Source: Gilvimarinus algae (GTDB lineage Bacteria; Pseudomonadota; Gammaproteobacteria; Pseudomonadales; Cellvibrionaceae). From it: 64,000 nt of DNA. The stretch spans positions 105,291 through 169,290 of the forward strand of contig NZ_JAULRT010000031.1 in NCBI RefSeq assembly GCF_030518215.1, given 5' to 3'. Below the pieces are notes generated by a model. The model searched no databases and was not told the origin of the DNA. It worked only from the letters and a program-made list of their open reading frames with translations. Position numbers and translations under genes: made by a program. Position 1 is the first letter of the stretch; each line of letters starts with the position of its first letter. Below, in pieces: positions 9,544 to 17,465 of this stretch.

Positions 9544-10458
9544 TCAGGCGGCTCGGGGCGCTTTGAGGTCTTTCGCCGCCAGCAGTCGCAAGGTGGCGCG
9601 CTCGATCAGGGCTTGAGCGCTGTCCTCGCTTTTGTCGGCCCCCGTGGCCATGCCGGTGCTGACGCTGTGGTAGACGGTTTCACCCTGGTTGGTCTTGTAG
9701 GCAAAGTGCTCGACCGCCCGTGTTAATTGTTCGGCAAGTTGACCGGCCAGCAACTCACCGGTGTTGGGCAAGACCACGGCAAAGCGGTCGCCGGCGTAGC
9801 GGCATAACAGGTCGCAGCGGCGCAGGTTCAGCAGAATCAGCTCACCCAGTTCACGAAGAAGGCGGTCGCCTTCGCGGTGGCCAAAGCGGCGGTTGGTCTG
9901 GTCGAAGTGATCGAGATCCAGCAGCAGCAGCGTCAGCGGCTGATGGTTGAGCTGGCACTGAGTCTGAAGCGCTTCCAGCTGCTGCTTGAGAAAGCGGGCA
10001 TCCCCGAGGCCGGTAAGCGTGTCTTGCATGCGGTATTCGCGAAAGTCCTGCTCGCGTTTGCGTCGCTGCTCAGTAAACAGCAGCTGCTCTTTGTGCCAGT
10101 GGTAGAGGCCGACGGTGAGAACCACCAGCCCGAGGGGCATGAGCGTTGATTCAATACCGCCGCGCAAAAACAGGCCATCTTCAATGGCAATGACCTCATC
10201 CATTAAATCCTGAAAGGTGCCGACAAAGATCAGTGCCAGCCCGAGCGACAGCAGGTTAGTGACGCTTCCTGTTGGGCGGCTATTGAGTGTGAAAACCAGC
10301 CACAGCGCCGCCAACAGGCTCACCCCGCCCTCGCCGATGATGTCCAACCAATCGATACTGGCCCAGGGCTTGATGTCGCCTACCGCCAGGCTGAGGAGGA
10401 TGGTGAGGTTCGTGGCCAGGGCGATGGCCAGTAATTTCCACTTATGCAGGCGAATCAT
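9544..10458 (-). CDS. membrane GGDEF-domain protein with degenerate active site
   Basis: 304 residues from the ATG at 10458. About four membrane segments lie between residues 8 and 120, then a short linker and a GGDEF domain. The signature reads AGDRF (222-226): the fourth-position Glu is Arg. In the upstream motif LDLDHFDQTNRRFGH the usual Lys and the Asp of the ND pair are also replaced. The inhibitory-site motif RRCD (RxxD, 213-216) sits at the right distance and is intact. It is therefore more likely a c-di-GMP- or GTP-sensing protein than a diguanylate cyclase. It leads an operon with an AraC-type regulator. Confidence 0.82.
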   Translation of the reverse strand: MIRLHKWKLLAIALATNLTILLSLAVGDIKPWASIDWLDIIGEGGVSLLAALWLVFTLNSRPTGSVTNLLSLGLALIFVGTFQDLMDEVIAIEDGLFLRGGIESTLMPLGLVVLTVGLYHWHKEQLLFTEQRRKREQDFREYRMQDTLTGLGDARFLKQQLEALQTQCQLNHQPLTLLLLDLDHFDQTNRRFGHREGDRLLRELGELILLNLRRCDLLCRYAGDRFAVVLPNTGELLAGQLAEQLTRAVEHFAYKTNQGETVYHSVSTGMATGADKSEDSAQALIERATLRLLAAKDLKAPRAA

Positions 10459-10629
10459 GGGGCTTTCCCGCTCTTTAGCGTGTCTTGTCGATAGCGGGGT
10501 AGATAGCAGGCTTGTGTAACAGTTCTGTGACACAGCCGGGGGCAAATCAGCTCAGGCTATTTTTTTCTGCCAGCGCTCGTGAACGATCGGTGCCAGCGAC
10601 AGGCCTGTTTTATCTGGCAATGAAGGGGG

Positions 10630-10684
10630 CCAATCGGCTCATTGGCGCCGTTAAACGGCGGTCTTGTTGGGCTCTAAGAGCCCA
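10630..10684. repeat. three back-to-back inverted repeats upstream of the Pho box
   Basis: CCAAT (10630-10634) pairs with ATTGG (10641-10645). CGCCGTT (10646-10652) pairs with AACGGCG (10654-10660) around a single A. TGGGCTCT (10668-10675) pairs with AGAGCCCA (10677-10684), again around a single A. The last abuts the Pho box. No T-run follows on either strand, so they do not look like terminators; operator sites are possible. Confidence 0.6.
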
Positions 10685-10702
10685 GTGTCACGGATCTGTC
10701 AT
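10685..10702 (+). promoter_or_regulatory. Pho box (PhoB binding site)
   Basis: GTGTCACGGATCTGTCAT matches the E. coli Pho box CTGTCATAAATCTGTCAT at 14 of 18 positions, with TGTCA direct repeats 11 bases apart. Ten bases downstream TACTGT (10713-10718) sits where the -10 element of PhoB-activated promoters lies. The site is 74 bases before the TonB receptor start, and the genes it heads are phosphate-acquisition genes, which strongly supports the call. Confidence 0.75.
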
Positions 10703-10776
10703 TTTCACTTTTTACTGTCTGCCCCACTTGCCGTGCACGACACGGAACGCACTATGACTTTTTGGGGGATACCAAC

Positions 10777-13548
10777 GTGAAGCCGACTCAACACCGTGCG
10801 CCTGCGTTTAAGCGCAATCTTTTACTCAGCGTCATCGCCGCTCTTACGGCGGGTCAGGCATGGGCTGATGGACAAATCAGTGGTCAGCTGACCGCGCAAG
10901 TGAGCGGTCTGCCTTTGCAGGGCAGCCGGGTACGAATTGAGGAGCTGAATGTCAGCACCGTCACCGCGCGCGATGGTCGCTACACCTTGCGCGGCATTGA
11001 ACCCGGCCGCTACACCCTGAGTGTGAGCTATCTGGGCGTGCAGACACTGACCCGCCAGGTGGAGGTCAGTGACAACGAAACCCTGATCAGCAACTTTCAG
11101 ATCAAGCCGGCAACCCCCGAGGCTGAATACGTTATCGTCATGGGCCAGGCCGGTAGCCTTAACAAGGCGCTGAATGTGCAGCGCTCTGCCGATAACGTGG
11201 TCAGCGCCGTATCGGCCGATGCGATCGGCCAATTGCCTGACACCAATGTATCCGAAGCGCTGCAGCGCCTGCCCGGTTTGTCCATTGAGCGCGACCAGGG
11301 TGAGGGCCGCTATGTGCGCGTTCGCGGCTTGGGGCCGGACTACAATGCCGTCACCGTTAACGGCGTGAACTTGCCCTCTCCGGACTCCGGGCGCCGCGCG
11401 GTAGCCCTGGATGTCATTCCCTCTGATTTGCTGGAGAGCCTGGTGGTCAGTAAAACCCTGACGGCCGACATGGATGCCAACTCACTGGGCGGGAGCATTG
11501 ATATCCAGAGTCTGTCGGCGTTTGACCGAGACGGTATGTTCTACTCCTTTATCGCCGAGGGCAGCTACAACGAGCTCAGCGACAGCACTAGCCCCAAGCT
11601 GGCCCTGACGGCTTCCGACCAGTTCAGTATCGGTAGCGGGACCAACAATCTCGGTATTGCCGGCGGCATCAGTTGGTACGACCGTGAGTTTGGCTCCGAC
11701 AACGTCGAGACCGGCGGCGGCTGGGATTTTGATGACGAGGGCACTTTGCTCGAAGAGTTAGAGCAGCGTGACTATCTCATTACCCGGGAGCGCTCTGGTG
11801 CGACCTTGAACTTTGACTACAAGCTGAGCGATAACACGCAATTGTACTGGCGCAACCTTTACAGTCGCTATACCGACTCTGAAGTACGCCTTGCCAATAT
11901 CTTTGAGTTTGAAGAGGGTGTAGCGCCCGGTGAGGCCGGTGTGGCCGAAGTCGCCCGGGAGTTGAAAGACCGCGAGGAAACTCAGGAGATCTTCTCCACC
12001 GCGTTCGGCGGCAGCAGCCGTCTCAATAACTGGACCATTGACTACCGTGCTGCGTTGTCCGAATCGAGCGAGGATGAACCTCGCCATGTTAGCGGTGCTG
12101 TGTTTGAGGCCAGCGATGCGTTTGAAAGTGTCTCATTTACCGATACTCGTCAGCCCCATCTGAGCACCCCGGCGGCGTTTTTGTCGGTCGACAGCTACGA
12201 GATGGCCGAGGTGGAAAAAGCCGGATCAGGTACCAATGATGAAGAGCGGTCTTTCCAGCTGGATTTTACTCGCGACTTCTTTATCGCCCAGCACTCAGCG
12301 CAGCTGAAGTTTGGTGGTAAATACCGCAACCGCGAAAAAGACAATGATGTAGAAATTTGGGTCTACGAAGATTTTGATGAAAATGGCTTCAGCGACGATC
12401 AACTACTGATGAGCCACTATGCAGCGGACGCTCCGGATTACACCCTTGGCCAGTTCGGCCCGGGTATTGATACGGCGGCAGTGGCGAGCGCCCTGGCTGG
12501 CTTGAATGAGGAAGACTTCTACTCCGATGAAGACTCCACCATTGAAGACTTTGATGTGGAAGAGACTGTCTCCGCCGCTTATGTCATGGGGCGGGTGGAT
12601 CTCAACAGTCTGCGCTTGATTGCCGGTGTGCGCTACGAAGACACGGAGTTTTCCTCCATGGGCACGCGTTTTGACGGTGATGAGTTCTCGCCTCTGGCCG
12701 TGGATAACCAGTACGACAATTGGTTCCCGTCAGTGCATGCGCGCTACACCCTTGGCGAAAACACTCAGCTGCGTGGTTCCTGGACCAACTCGCTGGTGCG
12801 ACCCAACTTTGAGCAGTTGGCCCCCAATTTCGTGATTGACGATGAAGAGGCCGAGTTCGGCAACCCCTTGCTCGATCCGATGGAGTCGGAAAATTTTGAT
12901 GTGGGCTTTGAACACTATATGGGTGTGGCAGGAGTCGTTTCGGTGTATGCCTTCTACAAGGACATCGACAACTTTATCTACCAAACGGACTTGGCTGGCA
13001 CCGATCAGTACGGCGACTACGATGAAGCCATCACCTTTGCCAATGGCGATGCCGCCGAGGTCTCGGGCGTAGAGCTGGCGTTCTCCAAGCAGTTGGACTT
13101 TTTGCCGGCGCCGTTCAGTGGCTTTCTTGTCTCCGCCAATGCCACTTTTTCTGACTCTGAAGCAAACCTTAGTTACTACGACGCCGATGAGAGTAACTGG
13201 CTGAGCCGCGACAGCAAGCTGCCGAGCCAGTCGGACACCACTGGCAACCTGAGCCTTGGTTATGAATCTTCCAGTTTCAGTGTTCGCCTGGCGGCTAACT
13301 ACAAATCGGAGTATCTGCTGGAAGTGCAGGATGTGACCGATGCCGACGCGGATGTGTATGTGGATGAGCAAACACAGCTGGATCTCTCGGCGCGTTACTA
13401 TCTGACCGACGGCGTACAAGTGTATCTGGAAGCCCTCAACCTTACAGACGAGCCCTATTACGCTTACGTCAACGGCCGTGCCTACAATGCACAGTATGAA
13501 ACCTACGGCTTGACGTTCAAACTGGGCCTGACGGTAACCAACTTCTAA
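10777..13548 (+). CDS. TonB-dependent receptor, probably for phytate or another organic phosphate
   Basis: 923 residues from a GTG at 10777, preceded by GGGGGA; a TTG at 10762 also opens the frame. After a signal peptide ending near AWA comes a carboxypeptidase-regulatory-like beta domain (about residues 20-105, GRYTLRGIEPGRYTLSV). The plug follows (NVSEALQRLPGLSIERDQ, VRVRGLGPDYNAVTVNG), then a long barrel ending in NF. It resembles the TonB-Xanth-Caul type of receptors that carry polymers or large molecules. The gene is first in an operon with a phytase and a PhoX phosphatase, behind a Pho box. Transport of inositol phosphates is inferred from that context, not shown by the protein itself. 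Confidence 0.88.
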   Translation: MKPTQHRAPAFKRNLLLSVIAALTAGQAWADGQISGQLTAQVSGLPLQGSRVRIEELNVSTVTARDGRYTLRGIEPGRYTLSVSYLGVQTLTRQVEVSDNETLISNFQIKPATPEAEYVIVMGQAGSLNKALNVQRSADNVVSAVSADAIGQLPDTNVSEALQRLPGLSIERDQGEGRYVRVRGLGPDYNAVTVNGVNLPSPDSGRRAVALDVIPSDLLESLVVSKTLTADMDANSLGGSIDIQSLSAFDRDGMFYSFIAEGSYNELSDSTSPKLALTASDQFSIGSGTNNLGIAGGISWYDREFGSDNVETGGGWDFDDEGTLLEELEQRDYLITRERSGATLNFDYKLSDNTQLYWRNLYSRYTDSEVRLANIFEFEEGVAPGEAGVAEVARELKDREETQEIFSTAFGGSSRLNNWTIDYRAALSESSEDEPRHVSGAVFEASDAFESVSFTDTRQPHLSTPAAFLSVDSYEMAEVEKAGSGTNDEERSFQLDFTRDFFIAQHSAQLKFGGKYRNREKDNDVEIWVYEDFDENGFSDDQLLMSHYAADAPDYTLGQFGPGIDTAAVASALAGLNEEDFYSDEDSTIEDFDVEETVSAAYVMGRVDLNSLRLIAGVRYEDTEFSSMGTRFDGDEFSPLAVDNQYDNWFPSVHARYTLGENTQLRGSWTNSLVRPNFEQLAPNFVIDDEEAEFGNPLLDPMESENFDVGFEHYMGVAGVVSVYAFYKDIDNFIYQTDLAGTDQYGDYDEAITFANGDAAEVSGVELAFSKQLDFLPAPFSGFLVSANATFSDSEANLSYYDADESNWLSRDSKLPSQSDTTGNLSLGYESSSFSVRLAANYKSEYLLEVQDVTDADADVYVDEQTQLDLSARYYLTDGVQVYLEALNLTDEPYYAYVNGRAYNAQYETYGLTFKLGLTVTNF

Positions 13549-13600
13549 TAATACGCCAGAGGCGGTGCCAAGCACCGCAGTGCACTGAATGGAAACGATT

Positions 13601-15478
13601 ATGTCGGTTAGAACAATAGCAGCGATTGTTGCCCTGGGGCTGGGTCAGAGCGCCTGCGCGGCCAATACAGTGGATTTTTCTGAGGCGCAAGCAGGGGCTG
13701 TGGCACTCGATGCGAATCATGCGCCCGGTCTTTGGGTGAGCGTTAACGCCTCGGGCGAGTTGCGCCTTGCCGGTGGTGAAGTCCTGGCGCAGCAGGTTGA
13801 GCTGGTGGATGCCCTGGCGCTGGAGCAAGGTTATCTGGTTGCCGCGACCGTGGGTCTTGAGGCCACCCCTAGCTTTTATCTTGTCAATCAAAAAGGCGCC
13901 AGTGGCCGGCAGGTTGCACGCTTACCGGTGCCCGGCTTTTTGCCCGAAGCGCTCTGTCTGGACCGCGATGCCAATGGCGATGTCTCGGCGTTTATTGTCG
14001 ATGAGCGCGGCCGTGCCGAACACTGGCTGGTGTACAGCGAATCCCACACGGTGCAGCCTGCCCTGCTGCGCAGCTTGCCTATAGCGCCCAATACCTTGGC
14101 CTGCGCCAGTGACCACAACGGCCATTTGTATATGGCTGAAGAAGGTGTGGGTATCTGGCAGTACGAGGCCAGTGCGGAGCGTCCGCCGGGTCGCTCGGCC
14201 GTGGACATGGCCTCCCCCTTTGGTGCCTTGGATGGTGGCGCCGAAGCCATAGACACTCTGGGTGGCCATGTGGTCGCCGTCTCTGCAGACAAACAGGTTC
14301 GTCTCTATTCACCGGGCGCCGAGGGCTCATGGACCGCCAGGGTGCTGGGCCAGTGGCCGGAGCTCGGCGAGGCCGAGTCTTTGCAAGTGTGGTATGAACC
14401 CGACGGTCACCGCCTGCAGGCGATGGTGCGCGACGATGACAGTGGCCACATAATGCAGGGTGACTGGCCCCTGCCCGAGGCGGTGTCTTTTTCGTCGGCT
14501 GCAAACCACTCTGTTGCTCAGGTAAAGCCGAGCTTGCAGACCGAGCCTGTAGCGCGCTTTGGCGATGCGGCTGATGATCCTGCCATTTGGGTTCACCCCA
14601 CAGTGCCAGAGCAGAGCCGCCTGCTGGGCACCGATAAAAAACATGGCTTGATGGTGTACGACCTTCAGGGTAAGCAGTTGCAGTTGTTGGCCAAAGGTCG
14701 CCTCAACAACGTGGATGTGCGCTATGGTTTTGATTTTGGCGATGGGCGCGATGACATCGCCGTAGCCAGCCAGCGCGATGACAATACCTTGTCGGTCTAC
14801 CGGATTGATGCGGGCAGTGGGCAGGTGAGCCATTTGGTTGAACTACCCACCCAGCTCAGTGAAATTTACGGCTTGTGCCTGTATCAGGATCGAGCCGGCA
14901 CCTACGCGATTGCCAACGGCAAGAGCGGGCGCTTTGAGCAGTACCTGCTGCAAGGCACCAAGGGGCAGGTAAGCGCTACTTTGTCCCGCACCTTTGCCGT
15001 TGGCTCGCAACCGGAGGGCTGTGTTGCCGACGATGCGCGCGGAACACTCTTTGTAGGTGAGGAGGATACGGGAGTCTGGACACTTTCCGCCCGGGCAGCC
15101 GATGCGCCCGAGATTACGCTGGTGAAAGCTGTGGACGCCGAGCTGGTGGCAGACGTTGAGGGATTGGCGCTCTACCCGGCCAGTGACAGCCGGTACCTGA
15201 TTGTCTCCAGTCAGGGTGATGATACTTATCTGGTCTTGCAGTCGCAGGCACCTTACAAAGTGCTCGGTAAATTTGCCGTACGCAATAACCTGGCACTGGG
15301 CATAGACGCCATATCGGAAACCGACGGGCTTGAAGTCACCCATCGCTCTTTGGGCAAAGGCTTCGAGAGCGGGGCTTTCGTTGCCCAGGACGGTCACAAT
15401 GTCATGCCCGAGCAACCCCAGAATTTTAAAATGGTGTCCTGGAAGGATATCGCCCGGGAGCTTGGCCTTGATGAGTAG
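13601..15478 (+). CDS. beta-propeller phytase with a second, degenerate propeller
   Basis: 625 residues from the ATG at 13601 (GGAAACG upstream; an in-frame ATG at 13589 is an alternative). A signal peptide ends near SACAA. The C-terminal half, from residue 318, has the hallmarks of Ca-dependent beta-propeller phytase: GDAADDPAIWVHP, NNVDVRYGF, SQPEGCVADDARG, FVGEEDTGVW and ETDGLEV. The N-terminal half (about 27-300) has the same strand rhythm but lacks the DAADDPA calcium and phosphate motif. Such two-domain enzymes are known, where the incomplete domain assists. It should release phosphate from phytate in the periplasm or outside. It overlaps phoX by 8 bases. Confidence 0.9.
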   Translation: MSVRTIAAIVALGLGQSACAANTVDFSEAQAGAVALDANHAPGLWVSVNASGELRLAGGEVLAQQVELVDALALEQGYLVAATVGLEATPSFYLVNQKGASGRQVARLPVPGFLPEALCLDRDANGDVSAFIVDERGRAEHWLVYSESHTVQPALLRSLPIAPNTLACASDHNGHLYMAEEGVGIWQYEASAERPPGRSAVDMASPFGALDGGAEAIDTLGGHVVAVSADKQVRLYSPGAEGSWTARVLGQWPELGEAESLQVWYEPDGHRLQAMVRDDDSGHIMQGDWPLPEAVSFSSAANHSVAQVKPSLQTEPVARFGDAADDPAIWVHPTVPEQSRLLGTDKKHGLMVYDLQGKQLQLLAKGRLNNVDVRYGFDFGDGRDDIAVASQRDDNTLSVYRIDAGSGQVSHLVELPTQLSEIYGLCLYQDRAGTYAIANGKSGRFEQYLLQGTKGQVSATLSRTFAVGSQPEGCVADDARGTLFVGEEDTGVWTLSARAADAPEITLVKAVDAELVADVEGLALYPASDSRYLIVSSQGDDTYLVLQSQAPYKVLGKFAVRNNLALGIDAISETDGLEVTHRSLGKGFESGAFVAQDGHNVMPEQPQNFKMVSWKDIARELGLDE

Positions 15479-17465
15479 ACCCACCTCGCAAAACACACTG
15501 CAAACGACTTATGGGAGTGGCGATATTGACGATATCGCCATCAATCCCTCGACCAACCTCTCCCTCGGGGAGCTGGCCTGCTCACGGCGTCGAATCGTGA
15601 CAGGTTCCATGGCTGCTTGCCTGGCGCTCGGCGCCGGGCCTTTTTTATTGTCTGGCTGCGCCACCCGGCGCGAGCCAATCTTTACCGATGCTCTGCGGCC
15701 GGCTATTGGTTTTCAGCCTGTGCCTGCCGCTCTGGGGCCGGACGTGGACGTTGTAACTGTGGCCGAGGGCTATACGGCGCGGCCTTTTTTCAGCTGGGGC
15801 GACCCTGTTGTAGAGGGTGCACCCAGCTGGCGCAGTGACGCTGGCGACGGCGCCGCGGAGCAAAGCCTGCAGGCCGGGCAGAACAACGACGGCATGCATT
15901 ATTTTCCCTTTGCGGATGCGCCCAATGCCCACGGGCTTTTGGTGGTGAACCACGAGTACACCAACGATACCCTGCATACCTCCGGGCCGCAGGTGATGGA
16001 GGACAGCACCGGGGCGCGGCTGCGCCCTGAGTCACAAGTGCTCAAAGAGCAAGCGGCTCACGGTGTCAGTGTGATCGAAATCGCCAAAGATAAGCAGGGG
16101 CTCTGGCAGCGGGTCTATCCATCGGCTTACAACCGCCGGTTGACGGCCAATACCCCGATGGACATCAGTGGCCCGGCCGCCGGTGCGCAGGCCATGAAAA
16201 CCGCACAGGACCCTACGGGTACCCGGGTGCTCGGCACTCTCAACAATTGCTCCATGGGGGTGACGCCCTGGGGCACGTATCTGATTTGCGAAGAAAACTG
16301 GAAAAACTATTTCGTTAATCGCGATGTTGGAGACTGGCAGGAGCGTCCCGCGCACCATCGTTACGGCATCGCCGCTGGAGTGCACAGCCACAAATACTAT
16401 TGGGAGTCGGTGGATGAGCGTTTTGACGCAACGCCGAACGAGGCTCTGCCGCACGACGGCTTTGTCAACGAGCCCAACCGTTTTGGCTGGGTGGTGGAGT
16501 TTGACCCCTTCGACCCCACATCACAGCCGGTAAAGCGCACCGCCCTCGGTCGCTTGGTGCGCGAAGGCTGCACTTGTGTCTTGGCTGAAGACGGCACTAT
16601 GGCGTTCTATTCAGGCGATGATACTCGCGGCGAGTATGTCTATAAGTTTGTTCCCAACGGCAAATACCACCCGGACGCGCCCGAAGCGAATCGCCGATTA
16701 CTCGACAGCGGCAACGTGTATGTCGCGGTCTACCGCGCCGATGGTACGGGAGAATGGCGCCTGCTCGAGCAGGGTAAAAATGGTTTGACCGCCGACAAAG
16801 GATTTGCCAGCCAGGCGGATGTACTCATTAATTTGCGTGGCGCTGCTGATATCGTCGGCGCTACGCCCATGGACAGACCCGAATGGGTCGCCGTTCACCC
16901 GCAGACGACTGATGGCTATGTGACGCTCACCAATAATTCCGAGCGCGGCGCCGACCCCCGTCAGCCGGTGGATGCCGCCAATCCGCGGGCTGACAATGAC
17001 CATGGCCAGATACTGCGCTGGCGCGAAAAAGACCGCAATCCCGCCGCGACCGAATTTTACTGGGAGCTTTTTTTATTGGCGGGCCCGGTGCTGCAGCGTC
17101 AGACGCAACCCGGGCAGTTCAAAGCGCTGGACGGCGACCGCTTCTCCTGCCCGGATGGGCTCTGGTTTGATGGCGACGGCCGGCTGTGGATTGCCACTGA
17201 TTACGACGAGCAGGAGGCGCCCTATCTCAGCCAGGGCACCAACCAGTTGCTGTGTGCCGACCCGGTGACGCGCGAGGTCAAGCGCTTTATGACCGGCCCT
17301 GTGGGCGCGGAAATTACCGGTTTGACCGGCACTCCGGATGGCACGACCCTATGGTTTAACGTACAGCACCCGGGCTTGAGCTATCCTGCCAGCGACGGTA
17401 AATCCCGCCCGCGTTCCACTACCGTGGTGGTCACCAAGAATGACGGCGGTGTGATCGGGACCTAG
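15471..17465 (+). CDS. phoX: PhoX-family alkaline phosphatase, Tat-exported lipoprotein
   Basis: 664 residues from the ATG at 15471, which lies inside the end of the phytase gene and gives the expected N-terminus. A 37-residue lead precedes a twin-arginine motif SRRRIV (38-43), a hydrophobic stretch and lipobox LLSGC (Cys63). The PhoX signature NNCSMGVTPWGTYLICEEN (258-276) with its metal-bridging Cys260 and Glu274/275 is intact, as is NHEYTND near 160. PhoX enzymes use iron and calcium and strip phosphate from many esters. The 8-base overlap with the phytase suggests translational coupling. Its stop overlaps the convergent exporter gene by 4 bases. Confidence 0.92.
   Translation: MSRPTSQNTLQTTYGSGDIDDIAINPSTNLSLGELACSRRRIVTGSMAACLALGAGPFLLSGCATRREPIFTDALRPAIGFQPVPAALGPDVDVVTVAEGYTARPFFSWGDPVVEGAPSWRSDAGDGAAEQSLQAGQNNDGMHYFPFADAPNAHGLLVVNHEYTNDTLHTSGPQVMEDSTGARLRPESQVLKEQAAHGVSVIEIAKDKQGLWQRVYPSAYNRRLTANTPMDISGPAAGAQAMKTAQDPTGTRVLGTLNNCSMGVTPWGTYLICEENWKNYFVNRDVGDWQERPAHHRYGIAAGVHSHKYYWESVDERFDATPNEALPHDGFVNEPNRFGWVVEFDPFDPTSQPVKRTALGRLVREGCTCVLAEDGTMAFYSGDDTRGEYVYKFVPNGKYHPDAPEANRRLLDSGNVYVAVYRADGTGEWRLLEQGKNGLTADKGFASQADVLINLRGAADIVGATPMDRPEWVAVHPQTTDGYVTLTNNSERGADPRQPVDAANPRADNDHGQILRWREKDRNPAATEFYWELFLLAGPVLQRQTQPGQFKALDGDRFSCPDGLWFDGDGRLWIATDYDEQEAPYLSQGTNQLLCADPVTREVKRFMTGPVGAEITGLTGTPDGTTLWFNVQHPGLSYPASDGKSRPRSTTVVVTKNDGGVIGT

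Larger units (their letters stand above)
10459..10776. other. divergent regulatory region, 318 bases
   Basis: The gap between the GGDEF gene and the TonB receptor gene holds no credible coding region. It contains three adjacent inverted repeats (10630-10684) and a Pho box (10685-10702), described separately. The part next to the GGDEF gene shows nothing that I could recognise. Confidence 0.6.

Noticed and set aside
9790..9806. Active diguanylate cyclase
   Set aside because: The GGDEF motif reads AGDRF and the neighbouring metal and nucleotide residues are also changed.
12730..13575. 281-codon open frame opposite the end of the phosphate-operon TonB receptor
   Set aside because: It lies within a well-supported barrel domain and has no recognisable motif.
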